DNA from: an uncultured Alphaproteobacteria bacterium
Lineage (GTDB): Bacteria > Pseudomonadota > Alphaproteobacteria > Rhizobiales > Ancalomicrobiaceae
DNA length: 64,000 nucleotides
Assembly: GCA_937864925.1 (NCBI GenBank)
Contig: CALMFH010000065.1
Location: 27,404 to 91,403 of the forward strand
Direction of reading: 5' to 3'
Shown: positions 1 through 8,253 of the stretch, in pieces
Layout of the letters: every line of letters starts with the position of its first letter
Numbering within the stretch: position 1 is the stretch's first letter
Program-made: the position numbers and the translations under genes
The notes under the pieces: generated by a model
Seen by the model: only the letters and a program-made list of their open reading frames with translations
What the model was told of the DNA's origin: nothing
Databases searched by the model: none

Positions 1-1
1 G

Positions 2-23
2 GTCCGGTGGGTGATCACCGGAC
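2..23. other. Hairpin upstream of fdxN
   Basis: An 8-bp perfect inverted repeat (GTCCGGTG / CACCGGAC) with a 6-nt loop lies just before the fdxN gene. It could be a processing or stabilising element between an upstream gene (nifB by analogy with other clusters, but off-window) and fdxN. No U-tract follows, so a terminator is not claimed. Confidence 0.4.
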
Positions 24-80
24 GGCCCCACCCGGCGGATGACCGCCGACACGACGTGACGACCACAGGAGACAAGTCCC

Positions 81-272
81 ATGGCCTTCAAGATCATTGC
101 CTCCCAATGCACCAGCTGCGGCGCCTGCGAGTTCGAATGCCCCTCCGCCGCCATCCGGATGAAGGGTGAGACCTACATCATCGATGCGGCCAAGTGCACC
201 GAATGCGACGGCATGGACACCCAACAGTGTGCCGCCGTCTGCCCGGTACCGAAGACCTGCATCAAGGCCTGA
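81..272 (+). CDS. fdxN: FdxN-type 2[4Fe-4S] ferredoxin
   Basis: This 63-residue protein is a small low-potential ferredoxin. Cys10, 13, 16 and 20 form the classic C-x2-C-x2-C-x3-C-P motif. Cys39, 42, 50 and 54 form the second, with a C-x2-C-x7-C-x3-C spacing typical of the FdxN ferredoxins that follow nifB. In this family the protein carries electrons for nitrogen fixation and is thought to help NifB-dependent cofactor synthesis. The ATG has a good ribosome site (AGGAGA) 8 nt upstream. The following LRV-protein, nifZ and nifT genes run in the same direction with short spacing, suggesting one transcript from a promoter left of the window. The assignment to the nifB operon is inferred because nifB is not visible. 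Confidence 0.9.
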   Translation: MAFKIIASQCTSCGACEFECPSAAIRMKGETYIIDAAKCTECDGMDTQQCAAVCPVPKTCIKA

Positions 273-303
273 GGCCGCGCGGCGACGCGAGAAGGGGCGC
301 CGC

Positions 304-1098
304 ATGGCGGGATCCGAGAGCGAGCGCGCCGAACCGGTGCCCGAGCCGGTCGTCGAGGACGAGACGGTCGACTGGTTGGGCAATCCGGTGTCGTGCAAGG
401 ACTGCGCGCACGAGGAGAACCGACGCATCGGCTTGTGCGACCTCGGTCGCGCCTGCGTCAACGACCGGCGCGGCCGGCGGATCGAACGGTTCTTCGCCGC
501 CGATCCCCGCCAGGCCGATCGTTATCTCGGCCATCCCTATTTCGAGGTCAGGACACTGGCGGCGAAATACGCCGGCCTGTTCCGCCTCCCGGTGTTGATC
601 GAGGACCCCGAGCCGGAGGTCCGGGCCATGGTGGCGTCGCGCCTGCCCAAGGTCAGGATCCGCGGTCTCGTCGCCGACCCCGATCGGCGGGTGCGGATGG
701 CCGTGGCGCGCCGGCTCGACGGCGACGATCTCGTGCCGTTGCTCGCCGATCTCGACTATGGCGTCCGCCTCGCCGCGGCGCGCAAGGCGGCGCCTGGACT
801 GCTCGTCCGTGTGTTGCACGATGCCGATGCCGAAATCCGTCGCGAGGCGGCGCGTCGCATCGACGATCATCTCCTCGTGGCGCTGGCCGCCGACGAGGAT
901 CCGACGGTCCGCCGGATCGTCGCCGAACGGATGCGGCCCGAGCATCTGACGCTCATGGCCGCGGACGAGGATGTGAGGGTGCGTTTCACCGTGGTGGAAC
1001 GTTGCCCGGTCGCGGAGGCCGAGGGCTTCCTCGACGACGCGGAGGACGTGGTGCGTGAAGCCGCGCGCCGACGTCTCGACGAGATCGGAGGTGGATGA
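304..1098 (+). CDS. [4Fe-4S] leucine-rich-variant (LRV/HEAT-like) repeat protein of nif clusters
   Basis: The 264-residue product has Cys31, 34, 45 and 51 near the N-terminus, a plausible [4Fe-4S] site. About eight short helical repeats of the form (L/V)-x-D-x-(D/E)-x-x-V-R-x-x-(V/A)-A follow. This is the layout of the Azotobacter LRV protein, whose gene also sits in a nif cluster and whose function is unknown. The ATG at 304 was chosen because the reading frame upstream overlaps fdxN and the conserved acidic N-terminus begins here; the SD (GAAGGGG) is reasonable. Its stop overlaps the nifZ start (ATGA), so the two are probably translationally coupled. A role in Fe-S handling during cofactor assembly is inference. 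Confidence 0.8.
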   Translation: MAGSESERAEPVPEPVVEDETVDWLGNPVSCKDCAHEENRRIGLCDLGRACVNDRRGRRIERFFAADPRQADRYLGHPYFEVRTLAAKYAGLFRLPVLIEDPEPEVRAMVASRLPKVRIRGLVADPDRRVRMAVARRLDGDDLVPLLADLDYGVRLAAARKAAPGLLVRVLHDADAEIRREAARRIDDHLLVALAADEDPTVRRIVAERMRPEHLTLMAADEDVRVRFTVVERCPVAEAEGFLDDAEDVVREAARRRLDEIGGG

Positions 1099-1412
1099 TG
1101 GGGCTCGGACGCGAGGAAGAGGTCGAGATCCGCAAACCCCCGGTGTTCGAGCCGGGGGAGCGGGTTCGGGCTCGGCGCATGGTCAAGAACGACGGCACCT
1201 ATCCACGGAAGGAGATCGGCGAGCCGCTCGTGATGAAGGGCGACACCGGCTACGTCCGCGACATCGGCACCTTTCTGCAGATGTTCTGGATCTACGCGGT
1301 CGAATGGCCGGAGCGTCGCACCATCGTCGGCATGAGAGCCAAGGAACTGGTCAGCCTCGATCGCGAAGCGGAGGCGGAGCCCTGCGGCGATGACGTGGCC
1401 GCGGCGCATTGA
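1095..1412 (+). CDS. nifZ: NifZ, nitrogenase P-cluster maturation protein
   Basis: This 105-residue protein matches NifZ in size and in its central part: an F-x-x-G-E-R-V-R start, a D-G-T-Y-P segment, a G-D-x-G-Y-V-R-D-I-G-T-F-L core and a Y-A-V-E-W ending. NifZ acts with NifH in forming the second P-cluster of the MoFe protein. The gene starts ATGATG, overlapping the previous stop; either Met could initiate. It lies 75 bp before nifT, the usual order in alphaproteobacterial nifB-fdxN-nifZ-nifT groups. Confidence 0.93.
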   Translation: MMGLGREEEVEIRKPPVFEPGERVRARRMVKNDGTYPRKEIGEPLVMKGDTGYVRDIGTFLQMFWIYAVEWPERRTIVGMRAKELVSLDREAEAEPCGDDVAAAH

Positions 1413-1487
1413 GCGACAGTTCCGGCCCTTCGGCCGGCGGCAGCGACCGAGCCCACGCCGGTCGCGCAACAGAGGGAAGCCGACGCG

Positions 1488-1700
1488 ATGAAGGTGATGA
1501 TCCGCAACACCCCCAAGGGCCTTTCGGCCTACCTCCCCAAGAAGGATCTCGAAGAGCCGATCGTCGAGATGGAGAAGGAAGGGATCTGGGGAGGCTCGGT
1601 GAAGATGAAGAACGGCTGGGTGCTGATCCTGCCCGAGATGCCGGCCGATACCAAGCTGCCGATCACCGTCAACGCCCGCAAGGTCGGCGACGACGACTGA
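1488..1700 (+). CDS. nifT: NifT/FixU family protein
   Basis: The 70-residue product shows the NifT signature: M-K-V-M-I-R at the start, a L-x-x-Y-x-P-K-K-D-L-E-E segment, then G-G-x-V-x-x-x-N-G-W and a proline-rich D-T-K-L-P-I-T-V end. NifT is conserved next to nifHDK or nifZ, but its function is not established and mutants are usually still Nif+. The length is normal for the family. It is the last recognisable gene of the leftmost transcript; a repeat-bearing gap follows. Confidence 0.93.
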   Translation: MKVMIRNTPKGLSAYLPKKDLEEPIVEMEKEGIWGGSVKMKNGWVLILPEMPADTKLPITVNARKVGDDD

Positions 1701-2109
1701 GGGTCTCCGATCGCGTGCCGGGGATGACCGGGTGGGAGGTCCGCGATTCACCGGCGCGCCATCGCCCGAATCCGCCCTCACTCCGCCGTCATCGCCGGGC
1801 TCGACCCGGCAACCCGGCGGCGGTGCCGGTCGTGGCGATGCAGATGGGTCCCCGGGTCGAGCCCGAGGATGACGGGGGTGGAGAGGTTCGAGATCCGCCC
1901 TCGGCATGTCGTGAGGCATCGCCGCGGGCACCTCGCTGCTCCCCTCGCGGGAGAAGGGGAGGGCGGGGCGGCGGCGGAGGTTCCATCCGCCTCCGAGGAG
2001 AGGGGTGCCGGCGTGAGGATGTGACGATCGGGGGGCGAGCCACGGGGCTCGGCCATCGGACGACGACGACGAACGGGGCGCATCGCGCGCCGACGACGAG
2101 GAGTGAAAG
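1701..2109. other. Non-coding gap carrying dispersed palindromic repeats
   Basis: No convincing gene is seen between nifT and the SIR2-like gene. The gap holds a long imperfect inverted repeat (1786-1876) and a short palindrome of the type CTCCCctcgcGGGAG near 1938-1961, resembling pieces of the repeats at 26.9 and 58.7 kb. No sigma-54 promoter or NifA site was found here. Confidence 0.6.
1786..1876. repeat. Intergenic imperfect inverted repeat
   Basis: The left arm (about 1786-1814) and right arm (about 1846-1876) are related as imperfect reverse complements. Both carry the core GGGCTCGACCCGG or its complement, flanked by GTCATC / GATGAC. This is the style of short palindromic repeat scattered between genes in many rhizobial and related genomes. 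Copy number elsewhere in this genome cannot be judged from one window. Confidence 0.6.
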
Positions 2110-2991
2110 ATGACCATGACGGCCACCCGGACCGACCCGATCGTGCTCTCCGGCACGGCGGCCGAGGCGAAGCTCGCCGAGGTGCGCGCCGCCCTCCTCG
2201 CCGACCGGCTGGTGCCCTTCCTCGGCCCAGACGTACTCGCCACCGACGGGGCGGCGCTACCGTTCCCGGCGACCCCCGAGGCGATCGCCGCGGCGCTGAA
2301 CAGCCGGGCTCCGGCGCCGTCACGCATCCGCAACTCGATGTGGTCGGTCGCCCAGTTCATCGAGCAGCGCCGCCATCGCAAGACCCTCGTCGGCTGGATG
2401 GCGGAGATCTTCGCCCCGACCACGACGGCGCCGAAGTTGGTGCGTTTCCTCGCCGGGTTGCCGCTGTCGCTGGTGGTCGACACCTGGTACGACGGCACCA
2501 TCCGCGCCGCGCTGACGGCAGCCGGACGTGAGGACTGGATCGAGATCCAGGGTGTCACCCGCGCCGGCGAGAGCCGCGACATCTGGTACAAGGCCTACGA
2601 TCCGGCCGGCGCCGAGGTGCTGCCCGAGGTCGCGGAGGCGGCGAAGACCGTCCTCTACAAGCCGCACGGCGCCATCTCCCCGGCCAAGAACTTCCTCGTC
2701 GCCGACTCGGATTACGTCGAGGTGCTGACCGAGATCGACATCCAATCGCCGATCCCGGCGGTGGTGAAGGCGCGGCGCACCGCCCGTGGCTTCCTCTTCC
2801 TCGGCTGTCGCTTCCACGACCAGATGCTGCGCACCTACGCCAAACAGATCGCCAAGCGCTCGGCCGGCGGCCATGTCGCGGTCGCCGAGGTCGCCGGGCT
2901 GACGAAGAACGAACGCCGCTTCTACGCCGACCTGGGCGTCACCGTCCTCGACCTACCCCTCGGACGGGTCGTCGATCTTCTGATGGAGTGA
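2110..2991 (+). CDS. SIR2-like domain protein in the nif cluster
   Basis: The 293-residue product has the order of a SIR2_2-type fold. A Rossmann start V-P-F-L-G-P occupies residues 35-40, where sirtuins have G-A-G-x-S. D-T-W-Y-D at 124-128 is in the place of T-T-N-Y-D. K-P-H-G is at 184-187, in the place of the catalytic K-L-H-G. A S-D-Y-V-E-V-L segment (200-206) and F-L-G-C-R-F-H-D (230-237) follow. SIR2_2 relatives elsewhere are NAD hydrolases or binders in defence systems. Here the Asn of the NYD motif is replaced by Trp and the glycine motif is altered, so NAD chemistry may be lost or changed. An ATG (second Met two codons on) follows a weak GAGGAG-like site. It is followed by a deacetylase-family gene. 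Function in nitrogen fixation is unknown. Confidence 0.75.
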   Translation: MTMTATRTDPIVLSGTAAEAKLAEVRAALLADRLVPFLGPDVLATDGAALPFPATPEAIAAALNSRAPAPSRIRNSMWSVAQFIEQRRHRKTLVGWMAEIFAPTTTAPKLVRFLAGLPLSLVVDTWYDGTIRAALTAAGREDWIEIQGVTRAGESRDIWYKAYDPAGAEVLPEVAEAAKTVLYKPHGAISPAKNFLVADSDYVEVLTEIDIQSPIPAVVKARRTARGFLFLGCRFHDQMLRTYAKQIAKRSAGGHVAVAEVAGLTKNERRFYADLGVTVLDLPLGRVVDLLME

Positions 2992-3046
2992 TCCGACTGC
3001 GGACGCGCTAGACTGGCCTCGTCACCCGACTACGAGGCCGCTCGCC

Positions 3047-4078
3047 GTGAAATCCGTCCACTCGCCGCTCCATGCCGGTCACGCCGGTCAGACCGAACTC
3101 GTCGCCGGCCGCATCCTGCCCGGCTTCGAACGGCCCGAACGGGCGGAGTTCGTCCGTGCCGCGGTCGAGCGCGCCGGCCTCGGTCCGATCCTCGAGCCGA
3201 CGCCGCAGACCCTCGACGTCGCCCGGCGTGTCCACCGCCCCGACTACGTCGACTTCCTCCGTCAAGCCTGGGATCTTTGGGTCACCGCCGGCAACGACGG
3301 CCCGGCGCTGCCCTTCGTCTGGCCGACGCGCGGCCTTCGCGACGATCTCAGACCGGAGAAGATCTCCGCCCTCCTCGGCTTCTATGCCTTCGACGGTGGT
3401 TCTGCCTTCGTCGCCGGCACCTGGGGCGCGATCGAATCCTCCTACGCCTGCGCCCTCACCGCCGCCGACATCGTGGCGGCGGGCGAGCGGGCGGCGTTCG
3501 CGCTCGCACGACCGCCCGGTCATCACGCCGGCCGCCGTACCGCCGGCGGTTACTGCTATCTCAACAACGCGGCCTGCGCCGCGGAGCGACTGCGTGATCG
3601 CGGGGCGAAGCGTGTCGCCGTTCTCGATGTCGACTTCCACCACGGCAACGGCACCCAGGAGATCTTCTGGACCCGTGCCGACGTCGCGGTGGTGAACCTG
3701 CACGGTGATCCGGCGACGGAATACCCCTATTTCCTCGGTGCCGCCGACGAGATCGGGGCAGGGCCGGGGGAGGGCTACAACCTCAATCTGCCGATGCCGC
3801 CGGGTACCGACTGGGCGGTCTGGAGTGAGGCGCTCGAGCGGGGATGTCGGCACATCGCCGAAGTCGGGGCAGAGGCGCTGGTCGTCTCGCTCGGGGTCGA
3901 CACCTACGAGGGTGATCCGATCAGTCATTTCCGTCTGAAGACCGCCGATTATCCGGCGATCGGCGCGCGCATCGCCCGCCTCGGCCTGCCGACGGTGTTC
4001 GTGCTCGAGGGTGGTTACGCGGTCGCGGCGATCGGCGACAATGTCACCGGAGTCCTGACCGGGTTCGAATGTGCATGA
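3047..4078 (+). CDS. Histone deacetylase / acetylpolyamine amidohydrolase family hydrolase
   Basis: This 343-residue protein carries all hallmarks of the zinc-dependent arginase/deacetylase fold. R-P-P-G-H-H-A-G is near residue 155 (catalytic His pair), D-V-D-F-H-H-G-N-G-T near 195 (zinc Asp and His), G-V-D-T-Y-E-G-D near 285 (second zinc Asp), and E-G-G-Y near the end. Bacterial members remove acetyl groups from polyamines or other small amides, and some act on proteins. Translation seems to begin at GTG (3047), 55 bp after the SIR2-like stop, so the pair may be co-expressed. The gene converges on the ferritin-like gene. Its native substrate cannot be read from the sequence. Confidence 0.85.
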   Translation: MKSVHSPLHAGHAGQTELVAGRILPGFERPERAEFVRAAVERAGLGPILEPTPQTLDVARRVHRPDYVDFLRQAWDLWVTAGNDGPALPFVWPTRGLRDDLRPEKISALLGFYAFDGGSAFVAGTWGAIESSYACALTAADIVAAGERAAFALARPPGHHAGRRTAGGYCYLNNAACAAERLRDRGAKRVAVLDVDFHHGNGTQEIFWTRADVAVVNLHGDPATEYPYFLGAADEIGAGPGEGYNLNLPMPPGTDWAVWSEALERGCRHIAEVGAEALVVSLGVDTYEGDPISHFRLKTADYPAIGARIARLGLPTVFVLEGGYAVAAIGDNVTGVLTGFECA

Positions 4079-4138
4079 CGAACTGCCCTGCCCGCTTGGT
4101 GCGAGCCGGGCATTTCGGTCGATCGGTCGGGCCGAGCC

Positions 4139-4618
4139 TCAGGCGTCGACCGGCAACGGCAGTCCGGCTGCGTGTGCGGCGATCCACTTCTCCAGCTCGC
4201 GGACGTGGCCCTCCTCCTCGTCGACGAACTCCGTGCACAGAGCCCGGATCTCGGGATCGTCGGTGACTGCGAGCACATGAGCATAGAAGGCGAGCCCGGC
4301 TTTCTCCGCCTCGAGCGCGATGGCGAGGGCGTCGTCGCGGGCGATGAACGGATCGGCCGCCCAGATCGCGGCGCGTTCCGGGCTCTCGCCCTGCGGCCAG
4401 TGGAACTCGTGCGGACCCAGCTCCGGGATCTCGCGGAAGCCGGCACGCGCCTTGGCGTCGCCCATGTGCAGGGCCGAATAATCGGAGAGGCGGCGGAAGA
4501 GCCTGGCCACCTCGGCGTTGCCGTAGGTGGCCATGGCGTCGGCGAGCTCGCCGAAGCGCAGCATCGCCTCCTCCTCCAGCTTGATGGCATAGGCGAGGAA
4601 TTCCTCGACGTTCTTCAT
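4139..4618 (-). CDS. Ferritin-like (rubrerythrin-type) diiron protein
   Basis: The 159-residue all-helical product has paired carboxylate/His helices: E-E-E-A near residue 16, an E-A-E-K-A-G-L-A-F-Y stretch around 112, and D-E-E-E-G-H-V-R-E-L-E near 140. This arrangement is that of ferritin-like diiron proteins. No rubredoxin Cys-x2-Cys site is present, so it is not a full rubrerythrin. The ATG at 4618 has a strong SD (AAGGAG). It starts 60 bp after the FeSII-type ferredoxin gene on the same strand and is likely under the same sigma-54 promoter. A role in oxygen or peroxide protection, or iron storage, for nitrogenase is inference from position. Confidence 0.78.
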   Translation of the reverse strand: MKNVEEFLAYAIKLEEEAMLRFGELADAMATYGNAEVARLFRRLSDYSALHMGDAKARAGFREIPELGPHEFHWPQGESPERAAIWAADPFIARDDALAIALEAEKAGLAFYAHVLAVTDDPEIRALCTEFVDEEEGHVRELEKWIAAHAAGLPLPVDA

Positions 4619-4678
4619 CGCGGGTCTCCTTGTCGGCGGCGCGAGCGGGCGGGGAGGCTCCCCGCCCACCCGAGGCGA

Positions 4679-5050
4679 TCACTCGGCGCCGCCGGGCTCG
4701 TCGCCGGCGAACTTCACCAGGATGTCCTGGTCGCGGACGATGGTCTGACAGGCGAGCCGATATTTCGGCATGACGTCGTCGGTCTCGGCCCGGGCGATCT
4801 CGGCATGGGAGATCTTGCCGAGCGACTTCAGCAGGCTCTTCTCCTTGTCGGTGAGCATCGAGCCCATGGTCTTGCCGGTGAGTGTGACGATCTCGCACAG
4901 GCACGAGCCGCACTCGCCGTCGCGGCATTCGAACGGGATCGGGATCTTGTGCTTCTCGGCGACCGACAGGATCGTGCCACGATCACCGGCGACGGCGTAG
5001 ACCGTCACGTCCTTGTGGAGGAGGGGGGAAGAGAAGGTCACGTTGGCCAT
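4679..5050 (-). CDS. fesII: FeSII (Shethna protein II)-type [2Fe-2S] ferredoxin, nitrogenase protection
   Basis: The 123-residue protein is a plant-type [2Fe-2S] ferredoxin with Cys42, 47, 50 and 101 as ligands and an extra Cys52. It matches my recollection of Azotobacter vinelandii FeSII over its whole length. Shared features are an F-S-S-P-L start, I-P-F-E-C-x-D-G, M-L-T-D-K-E, L-K-S-x-G-K, Y-R-L-A-C-Q-T-I-V and a P-G-G end, at nearly the same size (about 122). The loop between the cluster and the last Cys is the part that contacts nitrogenase in FeSII. FeSII forms an oxygen-stable complex with NifH and NifDK (conformational protection). The gene is divergent from nifH and has its own -24/-12 promoter and shared NifA sites. 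An electron-transfer role remains possible. Confidence 0.85.
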   Translation of the reverse strand: MANVTFSSPLLHKDVTVYAVAGDRGTILSVAEKHKIPIPFECRDGECGSCLCEIVTLTGKTMGSMLTDKEKSLLKSLGKISHAEIARAETDDVMPKYRLACQTIVRDQDILVKFAGDEPGGAE

Positions 5051-5148
5051 GCGCGGAACTCCGCTTGCTGGATGGGGTCGGGCGCAAGCTCCTCCGATGG
5101 ATGCGGCCGTTCTCGGCCGCCGGATCGAGCGTCGCGTCGCACCTCCTC

Positions 5149-5164
5149 AGCAAGCGCTGCGCCA
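5149..5164 (-). promoter_or_regulatory. Sigma-54 promoter of fesII
   Basis: Read on the minus strand the site is TGGCGCAGCGCTTGCT. The GG and GC doublets have exact -24/-12 spacing and the -12 half is a perfect TTGCT. Transcription would begin near 5138, giving a leader of about 88 nt before the fesII ATG. The shared NifA sites lie about 130 and 198 bp upstream of this start. Confidence 0.75.
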
Positions 5165-5259
5165 AGGCGGAAAGAGCGCGGTTTTCGGCGCCCTTTCGTC
5201 GTCCGGAGGCGGGCGCGCGCGCCGCACCCCCGCGCGTGGGGCGCGCCGTGTCGCGAAAT

Positions 5260-5275
5260 TGTCGGGGTACCGACA
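5260..5275. promoter_or_regulatory. NifA upstream activator site 1 (nifH/fesII)
   Basis: The sequence is TGT-CGGGGTACCG-ACA, an exact TGT-N10-ACA NifA site with a near-palindromic centre. It lies about 130 bp upstream of the predicted fesII start and about 194 bp upstream of the predicted nifH start, so it could serve both promoters. Confidence 0.85.
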
Positions 5276-5328
5276 GCCCCTGTCGCAGCCGGTTCCCCGG
5301 CGGGGTGCCGACACCGCTTGTCGGGAAA

Positions 5329-5344
5329 TGTCGGGGTCACGACA
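5329..5344. promoter_or_regulatory. NifA upstream activator site 2 (nifH/fesII)
   Basis: The sequence is TGT-CGGGGTCACG-ACA, an exact TGT-N10-ACA match sharing the CGGGGT core with site 1, 69 bp away centre to centre. It lies about 125 bp upstream of the predicted nifH start and about 198 bp upstream of the fesII start. Confidence 0.85.
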
Positions 5345-5382
5345 GCCGCCGTGGATACCGACATCGACGCCGATCGTTTTGA

Positions 5383-5395
5383 CAACGCATTGAAA
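5383..5395 (-). promoter_or_regulatory. Possible IHF site in the nifH promoter
   Basis: On the minus strand the site reads TTTCAATGCGTTG, one mismatch from the IHF consensus WATCAA-N4-TTR. It sits in an AT-rich patch between the NifA sites and the nifH -24/-12 element, the usual place for IHF bending in nif promoters. No such site is seen on the fesII side. Confidence 0.5.
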
Positions 5396-5435
5396 AACAA
5401 TGGCTTTGAAAAATCGCACGGCGCGCCGCGGCAGT

Positions 5436-5451
5436 TGGCACGAAGCTTGAA
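5436..5451 (+). promoter_or_regulatory. Sigma-54 promoter of nifHDK
   Basis: The site is TGGCACGAAGCTTGAA: a perfect TGGCACG -24 half and a TTGA -12 half, where the consensus is TTGC, at correct spacing. The predicted start is near 5462, leaving an 83-nt leader before nifH. Confidence 0.8.
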
Positions 5452-5517
5452 AACCTTCCGATGCGAAGGCGGCGGAAGCTGCCGGACGGACGAACGGCAT
5501 CGACGACCGATGCCTGA

Positions 5518-6429
<912 letters not shown>

Positions 6430-6435
6430 TCGATT

Positions 6436-6464
6436 TCGGGTCGCGGACCGGTTCCGCGACCCGA
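6436..6464. other. Strong hairpin between nifH and nifD
   Basis: A 12-bp perfect stem (TCGGGTCGCGGA / TCCGCGACCCGA) with a 5-nt loop starts 6 nt after the nifH stop. No U-run follows, so it is more likely an mRNA-stabilising or partial-termination element that raises NifH over NifDK than a full terminator. Confidence 0.7.
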
Positions 6465-6577
6465 CCTTCGCCGGAGGACCCATCTCCATCGAACCGCCCC
6501 TTCGCGGGGCATGTGCCACGGCTCCGGACCGTGCATGGCGAAGCCTTGCCCGCCGGTCCGCCAAGAAGGGGGTTCCC

Positions 6578-8083
6578 ATGAGCCTCGATTATGAGAACGA
6601 CGGCGAACTGCACGCCAAGCTGATCGAGGAGGTTCTCGCTCAGTATCCCGACAAGTTCGCCAAGCGCCGCAAGAAGCACCTCTCCGTCGCGGCCGATGCC
6701 GGCACCGAGGAGATCGAGGGTGAGGCCCAGGCGGTCACCGAGTGCGACGTCAAGTCGAACATCAAGTCGATCCCCGGCGTCATGACCATCCGCGGCTGCG
6801 CCTATGCCGGTTCCAAGGGCGTGGTGTGGGGTCCGATCAAGGACATGGTCCACATCAGCCACGGCCCCGTCGGTTGCGGCCAGTACTCCTGGTCCCAGCG
6901 CCGCAACTACTACATCGGCAACACCGGCATCGACACTTTCGTGACGATGCAGTTCACCTCCGACTTCCAGGAGCGTGACATCGTCTTCGGCGGCGACAAG
7001 AAGCTCGAGCGCATCATCGACGAGATCGAGAACCTGTTCCCGCTCGCCAACGGCATCTCGATCCAGTCCGAGTGCCCGATCGGTCTGATCGGCGACGACA
7101 TCGAAGCGGTGTCGAAGAAGAAGGCCAAGGAGCACGACACCACCATCGTTCCGGTGCGTTGCGAAGGCTTCCGCGGCGTGTCGCAGTCGCTCGGCCATCA
7201 CATCGCCAACGACGCCATCCGCGACTGGGTCTTCGACAAGAAGGAACGCGAGGTCGTCACCACGCCCTACGACGTCAACGTCATCGGCGACTACAACATC
7301 GGCGGCGACGCCTGGGCCTCGCGCATCCTGCTCGAGAAGATCGGCCTGCGTGTCGTCGGCAACTGGTCGGGGGACGCCACCCTCGCCGAGGTCGAGAACG
7401 CGGTCCACGCCAAGCTCAACCTCATCCACTGCTACCGTTCGATGAACTACATCTGCCGGCACATGGAAGAGAAGTACGACATCCCGTGGATGGAGTACAA
7501 CTTCTTCGGCCCGTCGCAGATCGCCATGTCGCTGCGCAAGATCGCCAAGCACTACGGCCCCGAGATCGAGGCCAAGGCGGAAGCGGTCATCGCCAAGTAC
7601 CAGCCGCTGGTCGACAAGGTCATCGCCAAATACGGCCCGCGCCTGAAGGGCAAGAAGGTGATGCTCTACGTCGGTGGCCTGCGCCCCCGTCACGTGGTCA
7701 ACGCCTACGAAGACCTCGGCATGGAGATCGCCGGTACCGGCTACGAGTTCGCCCACAACGACGACTATCAGCGCACCGGTCACTATGTGAAGAAGGGCAC
7801 GCTGATCTACGACGACGTCACCGGCTACGAGCTCGAGAAGTTCATCGAGAAGGTGCGTCCGGATCTGGTCGGCTCGGGCATCAAGGAGAAGTACCCGGTG
7901 CAGAAGATGGGCATCCCGTTCCGTCAGATGCACTCCTGGGACTACTCCGGCCCCTACCACGGCTACGACGGCTTCGCGATCTTCGCGCGCGACATGGATC
8001 TGGCGATCAACAACCCGGTCTGGGATCTGTTCGACGCCCCCTGGGCCGCCACGGACGCCCCGCTCGCCGCCGCGGCGGAGTGA
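6578..8083 (+). CDS. nifD: Nitrogenase MoFe protein alpha chain
   Basis: The 501-residue product is a molybdenum-type NifD. It has [10 protein letters not shown] and G-P-V-G-C-G in the N-terminal third (P-cluster cysteines), an [11 protein letters not shown] segment (third P-cluster Cys region), and a cofactor pocket with the F-x-C-type Cys region at I-H-C-Y-R-S. The C-terminal [10 protein letters not shown] segment contains the His ligand of FeMo-co. The gene is second in nifHDK, with an AGAAGGGGG ribosome site. Nothing appears truncated. Confidence 0.99.
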   Translation: MSLDYENDGELHAKLIEEVLAQYPDKFAKRRKKHLSVAADAGTEEIEGEAQAVTECDVKSNIKSIPGVMTIRGCAYAGSKGVVWGPIKDMVHISHGPVGCGQYSWSQRRNYYIGNTGIDTFVTMQFTSDFQERDIVFGGDKKLERIIDEIENLFPLANGISIQSECPIGLIGDDIEAVSKKKAKEHDTTIVPVRCEGFRGVSQSLGHHIANDAIRDWVFDKKEREVVTTPYDVNVIGDYNIGGDAWASRILLEKIGLRVVGNWSGDATLAEVENAVHAKLNLIHCYRSMNYICRHMEEKYDIPWMEYNFFGPSQIAMSLRKIAKHYGPEIEAKAEAVIAKYQPLVDKVIAKYGPRLKGKKVMLYVGGLRPRHVVNAYEDLGMEIAGTGYEFAHNDDYQRTGHYVKKGTLIYDDVTGYELEKFIEKVRPDLVGSGIKEKYPVQKMGIPFRQMHSWDYSGPYHGYDGFAIFARDMDLAINNPVWDLFDAPWAATDAPLAAAAE

Positions 8084-8101
8084 TCCCCATCGCGGCGCGT
8101 T

Positions 8102-8121
8102 CCCTCCGCTCCGGCGGAGGG
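8102..8121. other. Hairpin between nifD and nifK
   Basis: An 8-bp stem (CCCTCCGC / GCGGAGGG) with a TCCG loop lies in the 170-bp nifD-nifK spacer. The spacer is unusually long for a tightly coupled pair, and the hairpin may stabilise mRNA ends. Confidence 0.45.
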
Positions 8122-8253
8122 GACGGCGATCCGAACCCGACATCGACCCGACGACACTCCGCCGCGAGCCCCTCGCCCGCGCGAACCCTCGACCACACCC
8201 TGAGAGGCACGTCCGCCGTATGGCGCGGAGGCCCTTAAGAGAGGTGACCAGAC

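Noticed and set aside
6578..8083. Alternative (vanadium or iron-only) nitrogenase
   Set aside because: No delta-subunit gene is present, and NifD, NifK, NifE, NifN and NifQ are of the molybdenum type.
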